Translations under genes and position numbers: made by a program
In this document: piece by piece, positions 36,689-45,834 of the stretch
Position numbering within the stretch: position 1 is the first letter of the stretch
How the letters are laid out: every line of letters begins with the position of its first letter
Assembly: GCA_965220095.1 (NCBI GenBank)
Contig: OZ244805.1
Coordinates: 2,666,001 to 2,730,000 of the forward strand
Direction of reading: 5' to 3'
DNA from: Bin87 sp965220095
Lineage (GTDB): Bacteria > Chloroflexota > Dehalococcoidia > Lucifugimonadales > UBA3495
DNA: 64,000 bases
Notes under the pieces: generated by a model
Seen by the model: the letters and a program-made list of their open reading frames with translations, nothing else
Databases searched by the model: none
What the model was told of the DNA's origin: nothing

Positions 36689-37072
36689 ATGCACCACTGG
36701 GCCGTCGGCGGCGACATCTACATCGGTTGGCCCGACCACGGGGCGGAGGAACGGCGATACACCATTGTCGAAATGGATCTCTTCGGCAAGGTGTTTCGTG
36801 GCCGCGTTACCAACGGGCAGCGGCAGGGCGGGTTCATGGTCATCTTCGACTGCCCCAACATTATCCTGGAGCAACTCGCAGAACAGGCATCTAATATAGT
36901 AGGGTTTCGCGTCATCGTGTCCAACCTCAGAACCAGCATAGATGGCGTGGTAGTCCGCAGCTTCGATTACGAATGGTATCCAACCCCCGAGTTCGCCGAG
37001 CGTCCCCACGCCCTGGCCACCGCCCTGGCTACTCTCTACGAGGATATTGCCCCCGGCCAGCCCGACGGATGA
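36689..37072 (+). CDS. hypothetical protein
   Basis: A 127-residue protein that I do not recognise. It has MHHWAVGGDIYIGWPDHGAE, VEMDLFGKVFRGRVTNGQRQ, GGFMVIFDCPNIILEQLAEQ and FDYEWYPTPEFAERPHALAT. No membrane segment is visible and the composition is that of a small soluble domain. GGAG lies 11 nt before the ATG. It sits alone between R1 and alaS. Confidence 0.6.
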   Translation: MHHWAVGGDIYIGWPDHGAEERRYTIVEMDLFGKVFRGRVTNGQRQGGFMVIFDCPNIILEQLAEQASNIVGFRVIVSNLRTSIDGVVVRSFDYEWYPTPEFAERPHALATALATLYEDIAPGQPDG

Positions 37073-37104
37073 CCTCTCATCACCAAACTTTTCCCAACCC
37101 AAAC

Positions 37105-37139
37105 CTTTCCTACATTGGGAGAGGGTTAGGGTGAGGGCG
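37105..37139. repeat. R2 repeat, partial
   Basis: CCTTTCCTACATTGGGAGAG followed by GGTTAGGGTGAGGGC: the right half of R2 with a degenerate left arm. Confidence 0.6.
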
Positions 37140-37210
37140 CACCGGTACTACCCCGGGCAAAGGGGCCGGCGAAAGGGCAGAAGCTCCACGTATTGAGCGA
37201 GTTCATATTG

Positions 37211-37239
37211 TTGACGCTCCCCAAGCCTTACCATACAAT
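37211..37239 (+). promoter_or_regulatory. alaS promoter
   Basis: TTGACG at 37211-37216, 17-nt spacer, TACAAT at 37234-37239, followed by a leader of about 55 nt to the alaS ATG. No obvious T-box or other riboswitch is seen in this short leader. Confidence 0.7.
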
Positions 37240-37299
37240 CGGCAACACAGTATTGACGACCTTAATTTGTAACTTAATCAACGGGAGTCGTAACCTGAT

Positions 37300-40104
37300 A
37301 TGGAAGGCGACAGCATCCGCAACTCGTACATCCGGTTTTTCGAGGAACGCGGCCATCTCCATATGCCGTCCGCGTCGCTCATCCCCGCCGGCGACCCTAC
37401 GCTGCTCTTCACGTCCGCCGGCATGGTGCCCTTCAAACCCTTCTTCATGGGGGAGCAGACCCCGCCGCGCCGTCGCCTCACCAGCTGCCAAAAATCCTTC
37501 CGCACCACCGATATCGACGAGGTTGGCGACCACAAGCACCTCACTTTCTTTGAGATGCTGGGCAACTTCAGCATCGGAGACTATTTCAAGAAGGATGCAG
37601 TAGCCTTCGCCTGGGAACTGTGCACCAATCTGTTCGGCCTGGAACCAGACCGCCTCTACGTGACGATTCACCTTGACGACGATGAGGCCTACGAGCTGTG
37701 GCGCAACGACATCGGCGTGCCGCCGGAGCGCATCTACCGCTACGGCAACAAGGATAACTGGTGGGGGCCGGCCGGGCTGGAAGGCCCCACCGGGCCCTGC
37801 TCTGAGCTGCATTACGACGGCGGCGCCGAGAAGGGCGTCGGCCAGCATTCCCAAACTGACGCCATGACGCCGCCCGATGAACTCACCGCCCTGCTCCGCA
37901 GCGAAACCGAGGGTGGCCCGGCAGCCCAACCCGGCGGCTGCCATCCTAACTGCGACTGTGAACGGTTCGTCGAACTGTGGAACCTGGTGTTCATGCAGTT
38001 CTACCAGGATCCGGCCGGCAGCCGCACTCCCCTGCCGGCGCCCAGCGTTGATACCGGGCTGGGGCTGGAACGCGCCGCCGCCATCCTGCAGGGCAAGCCC
38101 AACGTGTACGAAACCGACCTTTTCCGCCCCATCGTGGATGCCGTGTGCCGCCTGGCCGGCGTGCAGTACGGCGCGGCAACCGAAACCGACTTCGCCATCC
38201 GGGTGGTTGCCGAACACGCCCGCGCCGCATCGTTCCTCATCAGCGATGGCGTAGTACCGTCCAACAGCGAACGCGGCTACGTGCTGCGTCGCATCATCCG
38301 CCGCGCCATCCGTTACGGTCGGCAACTGGGCCTGGATCGCCCATTTATGACGGAAATCAGCAGCGCCGTGCTGGTGCGCTTCGCTGCCGCCTATCCATCG
38401 CTGACTGAAAACCACGACTTCATCCAGCGGGTCATTGGGCTTGAGGAAACCCAGTTCCTGGACAATATCCGCCACGGTATGCCGCTGTTGGAAGACATCC
38501 TGCATTTTCTCAACGACCCAACTGCCGCCGCGCCCGCCCTGCTGGAAACGGCCGCAATTAGCGCCGAAACGCTGACGCCGGCCAGAGCCGCCAACACCAT
38601 CCCAGGTGGCATCGCCTTCGTCCTCTACGACACCTACGGCTTCCCGCCAGAACTCGTCGACGAAATCGGCCGCCGCGAGTACGGCCTCTCCGTAGACATG
38701 GACGGCTTCAACGCCGAGATGGATGCCAAGCGTGTGCGCGACCGCGCCGGCCATCAGGTCACCGGCAGCATGGAAATCGTCACCGCCTACGAAAACCTCG
38801 GCGCTGGCAGCACCCCATTCACCGGGTACGACCTCACCGCCATCGAATCCCGCATCGTCGGCATCCTGCACGATGGCGAGGCCGTTGGGCACGCCACCCG
38901 TGGCCAGCACGTCGAGATTGTCCTCGCCGAAACCTGTTTCTACGCCGAAGGCGGCGGTCAGGTCGGCGACCGCGGTGTCATCACCGGCCCCAACGGACGC
39001 CTGCGCGTCGAAGACACGCAAAGCCCGGTAGCCGGCCTGATTGTCCATCGTGGCGCCGTCGCCGACGGGGATATTGCCCTGGGCGACGCCGTTGCCGCCG
39101 AGGTGGAGGTTGAGCGCCGGCTCGACTCTTCCCGCAATCACAGCGGTACCCACTTACTCCACGCCGCGCTGCGCTCCGTCCTCGGCCCCCACGTGCGTCA
39201 GGCCGGCTCCCTGTGCGCCCCCGGACGCCTGCGCTTCGACTTCAACCATGTCGGCCCGCTCACTCAGGATGAGCAGCTGGCCGTGCAGAGTCTCGCCAAC
39301 CACAAGATACGAAGCAACCTGGGAATAACCGCTCAGGAAACGACCTACACCGATGCCGTCCGGGATGGTGCGCTGGCCTTCTTCGGCGACCGGTACGGCG
39401 ACGTCGTGCGCGTCGTGCGCATGGCGGGCCACGACGACACTAACCCGTTCAGCTTCGAGGTGTGCGGCGGCACCCACGTCCACGCCACCGGCGAAGTAGG
39501 CACCCTGGTGGTCCTGGGCGAATCCAGCATTGGCGGCGGCATGAGGCGCATTGAGGCGATGACCGGCCGCGCTGCTGAAGAATTATTCGTGGAGCAAGCC
39601 GCAACCCTACAGGCAATCTCCCAAAAACTGCAAGCGCCCGTCCACGAACTGGAAGCCCGCCTGGAAGCCTACATGGCCGATACTGACGTCCTCCGCCATC
39701 GCCTGGCCGAGGCGGAGCGAATCGGCCTGCGCTCCGAAGCCGAAACCCTGCTGGAACGTGTGCAAGATGTGGACGGAGTGAAACTCGTCGCCAACACCAC
39801 CTCGGCCCACAACGTGGAAGCCATCCGGGAGATGGGCGACTTCCTGAAGCAAAAGCTGGGGAGCGCCGTCATCGCGCTGGGCGCGGTGGTCAACGGCGCG
39901 CCGGTCATCATCACCATGATTACGCCAGATCTGGTGGAGCGCGGCCTCCACGCCGGTAATATCGCGCGCGACGCCGCCAAAGTCATGGGCGGTGGCGGTG
40001 GCGGACGCCCTGACCTGGCCCAGGCCGGCGGCAAGCAGGCGGATCGCCTCGGCGCCGCCCTCGACGGTGTGGCGCGGCTGGTGCGCGAGGGGTTGAACCG
40101 CTGA
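37300..40104 (+). CDS. alaS: alanine-tRNA ligase
   Basis: A 934-residue AlaRS. The catalytic class II core starts RNSYIRFFEERGHLHMPSAS with motif LTSCQKSFRTTDIDEVGDHK, then EMLGNFSIGDYFKKDAVAFA. The editing domain has RNHSGTHLLHAALR (HxxxH) and CGGTHVHATGEVGTLVVLG (the remaining zinc ligands). The C-Ala domain ends in GGGGGGRPDLAQAGG. All parts are intact. It is slightly longer than E. coli AlaRS. The ruvX gene overlaps its stop codon. Confidence 0.96.
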   Translation: MEGDSIRNSYIRFFEERGHLHMPSASLIPAGDPTLLFTSAGMVPFKPFFMGEQTPPRRRLTSCQKSFRTTDIDEVGDHKHLTFFEMLGNFSIGDYFKKDAVAFAWELCTNLFGLEPDRLYVTIHLDDDEAYELWRNDIGVPPERIYRYGNKDNWWGPAGLEGPTGPCSELHYDGGAEKGVGQHSQTDAMTPPDELTALLRSETEGGPAAQPGGCHPNCDCERFVELWNLVFMQFYQDPAGSRTPLPAPSVDTGLGLERAAAILQGKPNVYETDLFRPIVDAVCRLAGVQYGAATETDFAIRVVAEHARAASFLISDGVVPSNSERGYVLRRIIRRAIRYGRQLGLDRPFMTEISSAVLVRFAAAYPSLTENHDFIQRVIGLEETQFLDNIRHGMPLLEDILHFLNDPTAAAPALLETAAISAETLTPARAANTIPGGIAFVLYDTYGFPPELVDEIGRREYGLSVDMDGFNAEMDAKRVRDRAGHQVTGSMEIVTAYENLGAGSTPFTGYDLTAIESRIVGILHDGEAVGHATRGQHVEIVLAETCFYAEGGGQVGDRGVITGPNGRLRVEDTQSPVAGLIVHRGAVADGDIALGDAVAAEVEVERRLDSSRNHSGTHLLHAALRSVLGPHVRQAGSLCAPGRLRFDFNHVGPLTQDEQLAVQSLANHKIRSNLGITAQETTYTDAVRDGALAFFGDRYGDVVRVVRMAGHDDTNPFSFEVCGGTHVHATGEVGTLVVLGESSIGGGMRRIEAMTGRAAEELFVEQAATLQAISQKLQAPVHELEARLEAYMADTDVLRHRLAEAERIGLRSEAETLLERVQDVDGVKLVANTTSAHNVEAIREMGDFLKQKLGSAVIALGAVVNGAPVIITMITPDLVERGLHAGNIARDAAKVMGGGGGGRPDLAQAGGKQADRLGAALDGVARLVREGLNR

Positions 40105-40559
40105 GCCATCCTGCGACCAATCCGGACGCCGGCGCGCATCTTGCCGAGGCCGGGCGTCTGCTGGGCCTTGACGTTGGTGACCGCCGCATCGGGCTGGCCG
40201 TGAGCATCCCGCCCGGCGCGTTGATACTGCCAGCCGGACATCTGGAACGGACGACATTACGGGCCGACGCCGCGCGTATCCTCGAAGCAGCGGCGGAGAG
40301 AGACGCGGTGGCCATCATCGTGGGTATGCCCTACAACACCCGTGGGCAGGCCGGCGAACAGGCGCGCAAAACGACCTCGCTAATCCGGGCGCTGGAACGC
40401 CTCACGGAGATCCCCGTTGTCACCGTTGACGAGCGGTATACGTCATCCGCCGCCGCCGCCGATTTGATCGATTCGGGTCGCAGTCCCAGCCGGGAACGAG
40501 GAGCCGTGGACGCCGGGGCCGCCGCCGCTATCCTGCGCCGTTTTCTGGAAGGCACCTGA
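40101..40559 (+). CDS. ruvX: RuvX/YqgF-family pre-16S rRNA nuclease, probable CTG start
   Basis: A protein of about 152 residues of the YqgF/RuvX RNase H-like family. LLGLDVGDRRIGLAVSIPPG holds the catalytic Asp, then IIVGMPYNTRGQAGEQARKT, VVTVDERYTSSAAAADLIDS and RERGAVDAGAAAAILRRFLE. The N-terminal LLGLD lies well upstream of the first ATG/GTG/TTG in this frame (GTG 40200), which would cut off the active site. The only upstream candidate is CTG at 40101, which overlaps the alaS stop as CTGA. The annotated start is therefore unusual. The family acts in 16S rRNA maturation. Confidence 0.82.
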   Translation: MSHPATNPDAGAHLAEAGRLLGLDVGDRRIGLAVSIPPGALILPAGHLERTTLRADAARILEAAAERDAVAIIVGMPYNTRGQAGEQARKTTSLIRALERLTEIPVVTVDERYTSSAAAADLIDSGRSPSRERGAVDAGAAAAILRRFLEGT

Positions 40560-40727
40560 CTGATTCCGGTTCCACGTTGCTTGAAATGCCGTCGGATGCC
40601 GAGTTTCTCATCGGTAATCCAAGGGACGGTATCACGTGGCACGGCAGACCACTATATGTTCGGAAACCGACTGAAAACCGACGTCACAAATTATGCAAAA
40701 ATGGCGATAATATGTTCTAAACTCTGA

Positions 40728-40757
40728 TTGACGCACCGCGAACTGGCGTTCTATAAT
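40728..40757 (+). promoter_or_regulatory. promoter of the Cys-rich HTH gene
   Basis: TTGACG at 40728-40733, 18-nt spacer, TATAAT at 40752-40757, about 40 nt before the ATG at 40797. Confidence 0.75.
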
Positions 40758-40796
40758 CCGGTCATTGGATTAGAACACACGTTCCGGAGTGTCGAT

Positions 40797-41138
40797 ATGT
40801 ATGCGATAAATGCGGTAGCGCCCAACCAATCAACTACAGTGGAGCCAGGCATTGACCACTACGAAGACACCGGCTGCGAAGTGGCGGAAGCCTGCCTGGG
40901 GTGCCCTCTCCCGCGCTGCAAGTTTGACGACATGGCATGGTACTCCAGATACCGCCGTATGGCCCGCGACCTGCGGATAATGTCGGTGATACAAAATGAG
41001 GAACTTTCGGTTGCCGAGGCTGCGGCCCGGTTCCGCATCACCAAACGCACGGTGTTCCGCATTTTGAAGCGTTGCCGCCACGCCATGCAGGAACTCTCGC
41101 CATCCGAAATTGACGTGTTCGCTCGGCTGGCGGCGTAG
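40797..41138 (+). CDS. small HTH protein with four-Cys cluster
   Basis: A 113-residue protein. The first half contains GCEVAEACLGCPLPRCKFDD, a C-x5-C-x2-C-x4-C cluster that could bind zinc or an iron-sulfur group. The second half, ELSVAEAAARFRITKRTVFR, is a helix-turn-helix of the sigma-like/IS-type. The frame is open up to a TTG at 40728 but ATG 40797 with GGAG 8 nt upstream is the better start. Small proteins with a CLGCPLPRC string recur in Chloroflexota genomes as I recall. It would fit a redox- or metal-sensing repressor, which is inference. Confidence 0.75.
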   Translation: MYAINAVAPNQSTTVEPGIDHYEDTGCEVAEACLGCPLPRCKFDDMAWYSRYRRMARDLRIMSVIQNEELSVAEAAARFRITKRTVFRILKRCRHAMQELSPSEIDVFARLAA

Positions 41139-41151
41139 CCAATCCTTGGGA

Positions 41152-42327
41152 TTATCCGCGCGGCAATCCCAATCCACGGTTGGCCACGATGCCACGCTGC
41201 ACCTCGGACGTACCGCCAGCAATCTTGTGCGAGAAGCTGATCATCCAGTTCTCCGGCAGCCGGCCTTTCAGCGGCGCCCGCTCCTCGTTGCGACCCAACG
41301 CCCCGGGCAATCCGACAATTTCCAGCACGCTGTTGGCGGAACGATGCAGCGTCTCGCTGCCAAACGCCTTGCTCATGGATGCCTCTTTGTTGGGCACCAG
41401 CCCTTCACCCTGCATCCACGCCACGTTGTAAGCCATCAGGCGGGCAACCTCGCTTTCGATGTAACGGTCGGCCAGCAGGTTGCGTACCCAGGGAATGTCG
41501 GTGATGCGGCCGCCGTCCCTGGACACGCCGTCGGCATACTGGCGCGTATCGTCCAGCAGGCGCCGCGAGATGGCCGAATAGTCAATGCCGGAACGCTCGA
41601 AGTCCAGCAGCGTAACCGCCACGTACCAACCGCGGTTTTCCTCGCCTACCAGGTTGCTGCTGGGAACGCGCACGTTGTCGAATATTACCTGATTGAACTC
41701 GTGGCCGCCGGTCATATTGATGACCGGGCGCACCTCGATTCCGGGCGACTTCATGTCCACCAGGATGAAGCTGATGCCCCGGTGCCGGGGCGCTTCCGGA
41801 TCGGTGCGGGCCAGGCACATGATCCAGTCGGAGCGGTGGGCCAGCGTCGTCCAGATCTTGGCGCCGTTGATGACATATTCGTCGCCATCGCGCACGGCGC
41901 GGGTGCTCAGGGACGCCAGGTCGGAGCCGGATTCGGGTTCGCTGTAACCCTGGCACCACTGCACCTCGCCCCGGGCAATGGGTGGCAGGTGAGCCTGCTT
42001 CTGCTCCTCGCTGCCGTGTATCATCAGCGTCGGACCGAGCATTCGCACACCGAATATGTCTCGTCCCGGCGCGCGCAGGTAGGCCAGCTCCTCGTTGTAG
42101 ATGGCCGACCGCACCGGTGAGGCATCCTGGCCGCCGTATTCCTCCGGCCAGTGCATGGTCAGCCAACCCTTGTCTGCCAGACGCCCGCGCATCTGCATCG
42201 TGAAGTCCCAGTCGTATTCCTCCGGCCAGCGGCCGCCGCCCTCCCAGTCGGGGGGCAACTCGCCCTTGATGAACTGGCGCAGCTCGCGACGAAATTCGTC
42301 GTCGCCCGGAGTGAAGCGATACTCCAC
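41152..42327 (-). CDS. acyl-CoA dehydrogenase family protein
   Basis: A 391-residue FAD enzyme of the acyl-CoA dehydrogenase family. WCQGYSEPESGSDLASLSTR and DGDEYVINGAKIWTTLAHRS are the flavin/substrate region, and the C-terminus has SFSHKIAGGTSEVQRGIVAN (the usual GT-S-E-x-x-R-x-x-I-A-x-x). The catalytic base cannot be placed confidently by eye. It oxidises an acyl-CoA thioester in the cytosol; the acyl group is not evident. It is convergent with the HTH gene and is followed upstream by a small Lrp-type gene. Confidence 0.93.
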   Translation of the reverse strand: MEYRFTPGDDEFRRELRQFIKGELPPDWEGGGRWPEEYDWDFTMQMRGRLADKGWLTMHWPEEYGGQDASPVRSAIYNEELAYLRAPGRDIFGVRMLGPTLMIHGSEEQKQAHLPPIARGEVQWCQGYSEPESGSDLASLSTRAVRDGDEYVINGAKIWTTLAHRSDWIMCLARTDPEAPRHRGISFILVDMKSPGIEVRPVINMTGGHEFNQVIFDNVRVPSSNLVGEENRGWYVAVTLLDFERSGIDYSAISRRLLDDTRQYADGVSRDGGRITDIPWVRNLLADRYIESEVARLMAYNVAWMQGEGLVPNKEASMSKAFGSETLHRSANSVLEIVGLPGALGRNEERAPLKGRLPENWMISFSHKIAGGTSEVQRGIVANRGLGLPRG

Positions 42328-42374
42328 TGGAACCCCCTGTCAATCTCGGTTGGATAGCGGGCTGCAGCCTGAGC

Positions 42375-42611
42375 TTACGCGCCCACCGCCACACAAGTTA
42401 CGGTGCGAACCACGCCAACTACGGTGTGGATTTTTTCGGTGACCAACCCGCCGACCACCGACATATCGTCTCCGGAGATTATAGCGATGATGTCGTAAGG
42501 GCCGGTGACAACATCCACCGACTCAATGCCATCCAAATCGCGCAGAGTGGTGGCCACGTCACGGGTACGACCGACGGCGGTTTCAACCAGCAAAAAGGCT
42601 TTCGTTGCCAT
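42375..42611 (-). CDS. Lrp/AsnC-type ligand-binding domain protein (stand-alone)
   Basis: A 78-residue protein equal to the effector-binding (RAM) domain of Lrp/AsnC regulators, without a DNA-binding part. MATKAFLLVETAVGRTRDVA, LRDLDGIESVDVVTGPYDII and AIISGDDMSVVGGLVTEKIH are the usual strands and helices of this ferredoxin-like fold. Stand-alone copies bind amino acids or act with other regulators. GAGGAGG precedes the ATG at 42611. It lies 47 bp upstream of the acyl-CoA dehydrogenase on the same strand, so they may be one transcript. Confidence 0.85.
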   Translation of the reverse strand: MATKAFLLVETAVGRTRDVATTLRDLDGIESVDVVTGPYDIIAIISGDDMSVVGGLVTEKIHTVVGVVRTVTCVAVGA

Positions 42612-42755
42612 AGCTTGGCGCCTCCTCAATTCGGGGCGTGTGGTGTGGGATGTTCAGAATTATGGTCGGGCCCAAGCCTCAGAGGCGTTGGGCTGCAGCG
42701 CAAGCAATTCTACGGGCACGTCGCCGGGCCTGTCAATTAAACCGGCAACCGCCCA

Positions 42756-42840
42756 GGGTCTTTCGATTGACCCCCAATGTCATTGCGAGCGCAGCGTGGC
42801 AATCTCGTAGCCGTATCGACCAACACTGTCATCAGCTCAC
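42756..42840. repeat. terminal-repeat string plus R1 half element
   Basis: CAGGGTCTTTCGATTGAC (an end-like string also seen at 13063 and 55494) followed by TGTCATTGCGAGCGCAGCGT and GGCAATCTCGTAGCCGTATC, one R1 arm. The remaining 43,000-43,284 part of the gap 42612-43284 shows no gene, RNA or clear repeat to me; a frame of about 100 codons without a start crosses it. Confidence 0.6.
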
Positions 42841-43284
42841 CTTTGATCGCTACGTTCCGATAATCGAGAGGCCCTGGCATCCGCCGCCAGGACCTGTAAA
42901 ATATCTCCCCCGAACCGGTTCCCCCACTCATCCTGCTCCGTCCAAGGGCTGCTCAAACCAACCACCGCGCTCACCCTTAACCCTTCGAAGGGCCTCCAAT
43001 CCGTAAGCGTCAATATCGCAATTTGGTACCGTGCGCAGATCGACGGCGTGTACTACTTCAACGGCGCGGTCTTACCGGCCACCGCGGACGCCACTACGCC
43101 TCGTGCTGCGAACTCGGTTCTTGAGCCAACCTCGCAGTCCACGAAATCAGGGGCTTAATCCTTCGCGTGAATCCTCGGGCGTGGGGCTGACTAAAACCGG
43201 GAATTCTGGCGGACCGAACATCCTGACTGCCTGACACCAGCTCAACAACATCCACACCCAATCACCATCCGCAAGATCGCCAAA

Positions 43285-44166
43285 CTACTGCGGTTCAGTC
43301 AACCCAGCCGCCAGTTTCCGCACCAGCTCCGCCGCTGCCGCTCCAGTGTCGTCGCGGGCGAGGGCGTATTCCAGGGATGCGCGCAGCAGACCCATGGGGT
43401 TGCCGCCGTCGTACCGGATGCCGTCGAACTCGCAGGCGTACAGCGCAACATCTTCCATCAGCAGCGACAGGCCATCGGTTAGCTGGATTTCTCCCTTTGC
43501 GCCGGGTGGCGTGCGTTCCAGGCAATCAAAAACCTGTGGCGGCAGAATGTAGCGCCCCACGATGGACAGGTTGGACGGTGCGGTGCCCGGCGGCGGTTTC
43601 TCCACCAGCCCGTGGACCCGGTGGCGTCGTTCGCCGTCGGGTTCGGCGTCGACCACACCGTAGTTATGCACAACCTCCCAGGGCAAACGCTCCACGGCTA
43701 CAGAGGCGACCGCGTTGGTGTCCTGCCCGGCGGTGGCCGCCAACATCTGCGACAGGACGCCAGGGGTGTGGGCGATAATGTCATCGGGCAGGATGACGGC
43801 AAACGGTTCGTCGCCGACCGCATCGCGGGCGGTCAAAACGGCGTGACCCAACCCCAACGGCTCTTCCTGAATCACGAAGGACACCTCGGCCAGGTCGGTG
43901 CCCGAACGCACCCGATCCAGCAGGTAGTCATCATCGGCCAGCCGTTCCTCCAGGTCCGGACGGGGCCGGAAATACTCGGCGATGCCCTCTTTTCCCGGCG
44001 ACGTAATGACAATCACCTCGCTGATGCCGGCTTCCGCTGCCTCTGCCACCACGTATTGCAGCATCGGCCGGTCGAGGATTGGCAGCAGTTCTTTGGGCAC
44101 GGAGCGGGTTACCGGCAGGAACCGCGTGCCCAACCCGGCGGCCGGGATGATTGCCTTTCGCAGCAT
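43285..44166 (-). CDS. galU: UTP-glucose-1-phosphate uridylyltransferase
   Basis: A 293-residue nucleotidyltransferase. RKAIIPAAGLGTRFLPVTRS followed by VPKELLPILDRPMLQYVVAE is the GalU opening with the nucleotide-binding loop and catalytic Lys; EVIVITSPGKEGIAEYF and GLGHAVLTARDAVGDEPFAV then PDDIIAHTPG follow. It makes UDP-glucose for envelope and exopolysaccharide synthesis. I chose the ATG at 44166; the frame extends to 44361 into the amidase region on another reading and those residues are not family-like. Confidence 0.93.
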   Translation of the reverse strand: MLRKAIIPAAGLGTRFLPVTRSVPKELLPILDRPMLQYVVAEAAEAGISEVIVITSPGKEGIAEYFRPRPDLEERLADDDYLLDRVRSGTDLAEVSFVIQEEPLGLGHAVLTARDAVGDEPFAVILPDDIIAHTPGVLSQMLAATAGQDTNAVASVAVERLPWEVVHNYGVVDAEPDGERRHRVHGLVEKPPPGTAPSNLSIVGRYILPPQVFDCLERTPPGAKGEIQLTDGLSLLMEDVALYACEFDGIRYDGGNPMGLLRASLEYALARDDTGAAAAELVRKLAAGLTEPQ

Positions 44167-44186
44167 TTGTTGCGCTCCTGCTCTCG

Positions 44187-45623
44187 TTAGACCGGTGCCC
44201 GGCGGGTGTGCCAGTCGGTGGCTTGCTGGTAGGCGTAGGCCGCCCGAAGGATGGCGCCCTCCGCGAACGGCGCCGCGCCAATTTGCAGTCCGATGGGCAG
44301 TCCGTCGGCGGTGAATCCGCCCGGCACCGACACTGCCGGCATTGCTGCCAGCGGGTAGCATCCCGTGTACGACCGGCGGAAGAAGAACCGTTGGCGCACG
44401 TCTTCCGCGCTTTCAAACGGCGCAGTGAGCGCATCGTGGCGAGGCGCCGGATACGGAGCGGTCGGCGAAACCAGCACGTCCACGTTGCGGAATGCTTCCT
44501 CAAACTGACGTCGCAACAGTACGCGGGCTTTCATGGCGCGGTTTTGCACCTTGGCGGGCACCAGGGCGGCGCTCTGTAATCTAGTGCGCGAGGCGCGGTC
44601 CAACTGCTCCGGTGCGCGGCGCATGAGTTCGTCGCGGGCGCCAGCGCCTTCGGTGTCGGCGATGGCCACGAAGATAGCGCCGGCGATTTCGGTAAGCGGG
44701 ACTGAGACGTCCACAATCTCGGCGCCCAGGCCGGCCAGTGTTTCCAGCGCTCGCTCGGTGGCCTGGCGCACATCGGCGTGCATATCGGTCGCGTCGCACA
44801 ACTCGCGCAGACGGCCCACGCGCATACCGCGAACGTCGCCGTCCAGCATGGCAAGATAGTTGGGCACGGGGCGCCGGCTGGTCGTTGGATCCAGCGGGTC
44901 ATAACCGGCGATGGCCTCCAGAACCAGCGCGCAGTCTTGCACCGTTTTGGTCATTGGCGAAGCGGCATCCATAAACCAGCACATTGGCGTGATGCCGAAC
45001 CGGCTGATGCGGGTGAAGGTGGGACGCAAGCCAACGGCATTGCAGTATGACGCCGGCCCACGACCGCTTCCGCCGGTGTCCTCACCGACCGATGCCGCCA
45101 GCAGGTTCGCCGCCAACGCCGCGCCAGAGCCACTGCTGGACTCGCCCGGAGTATGGTCGCGGCGCCAGGGATTTTGCGGGGTGCCGTAGGGTGGATCGGC
45201 AGTGCCGCCCATCGCTAGCTCGCTGAGGTTCAGCTTGCCCAACAGGATCGCCCCGGCAGCCTTGAGCCTCGTAACCACGGTGCAATCCGTGGCGGGTACA
45301 TTCTCGGCGTAGGCGCGAGAACCGTTGCTGGTCAGGATGCCGGCGGTGTTGAACTGGTCTTTGATGCCGATGGGCACGCCGAACAATGCGCCGTTGCTGC
45401 TATCATCGCCTCGCCGTAGCGAGTCATCAGCATCCGAGGCGGCTCCCAACGCTTCTTCACGGCACACCGTGATATACGACTTTATTTCTCCATCCAAAAG
45501 GTCGATACGACGCAGATATGCGTTCACCGCATCGGTGGCCGTAAACTCGCCGGAGCGGATCGCGGTCGCCGTCGCCTGGGCAGACAGGAAAACGATGTCG
45601 TCGGGGTTGGCTGGTGTGGTCAA
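44187..45623 (-). CDS. amidase signature-family enzyme (GatA-like)
   Basis: A 478-residue amidase. The catalytic Lys is in FGVPIGIKDQFNTAGILTSN, the cis-Ser in HTPGESSSGSGAALAANLLA and the nucleophile Ser in SVGEDTGGSGRGPASYCNAV. A GatC-like gene lies 13 bp upstream, as in gatCA pairs. The usual SDTGGSIRxPA is modified, and no gatB is in the window. It may be the glutaminase subunit of tRNA amidotransferase with gatB elsewhere, or a stand-alone amidase. The presence of a real AsnRS at 24.5 kb means only Gln-tRNA would need it. Confidence 0.9.
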   Translation of the reverse strand: MTTPANPDDIVFLSAQATATAIRSGEFTATDAVNAYLRRIDLLDGEIKSYITVCREEALGAASDADDSLRRGDDSSNGALFGVPIGIKDQFNTAGILTSNGSRAYAENVPATDCTVVTRLKAAGAILLGKLNLSELAMGGTADPPYGTPQNPWRRDHTPGESSSGSGAALAANLLAASVGEDTGGSGRGPASYCNAVGLRPTFTRISRFGITPMCWFMDAASPMTKTVQDCALVLEAIAGYDPLDPTTSRRPVPNYLAMLDGDVRGMRVGRLRELCDATDMHADVRQATERALETLAGLGAEIVDVSVPLTEIAGAIFVAIADTEGAGARDELMRRAPEQLDRASRTRLQSAALVPAKVQNRAMKARVLLRRQFEEAFRNVDVLVSPTAPYPAPRHDALTAPFESAEDVRQRFFFRRSYTGCYPLAAMPAVSVPGGFTADGLPIGLQIGAAPFAEGAILRAAYAYQQATDWHTRRAPV

Positions 45624-45636
45624 CGGGAAGCTCCGT

Positions 45637-45834
45637 TCAGTCCGCGGCGTCCGGGTCCGGGAATATGGTTACTGGTTCCAGCCCTTCTAGATCCAACTCA
45701 CGCAGTCGATCCAACTCCTGCATGAGGCTACCGAAACGGTTGGCGACCTCGGGCAAATCGGCATCTTCAATGGGTATGCCGACCAGCCCGGCCAGTATCC
45801 GGACCCTACCTTCGGGCGAGTTATCGCTAGTCAT
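45637..45834 (-). CDS. GatC-like small subunit
   Basis: A 65-residue protein reading VRILAGLVGIPIEDADLPEV, then MQELDRLRELDLEGLEPVTI followed by FPDPD. This short helical N-terminus plus the GLEPVTIF tail follows GatC. It is shorter than the usual 90-100 residues. Directly precedes the GatA-like amidase, in the expected order. Start is the ATG at 45834; a decayed spacer precedes it. Confidence 0.78.
   Translation of the reverse strand: MTSDNSPEGRVRILAGLVGIPIEDADLPEVANRFGSLMQELDRLRELDLEGLEPVTIFPDPDAAD

Noticed and set aside
37240..37299. T-box or other riboswitch in the alaS leader
   Set aside because: The leader is only about 55 nt and shows no stem I or antiterminator bulge sequence.
37228..39153. 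641-codon minus-strand frame opposite alaS
   Set aside because: No domain pattern; alaS on the other strand is unmistakable.
42612..43284. possible tRNA or small RNA in the gap upstream of galU
   Set aside because: No acceptor/T-loop pattern with a consistent cloverleaf could be placed on either strand; a startless frame of about 100 codons gave no recognisable protein.
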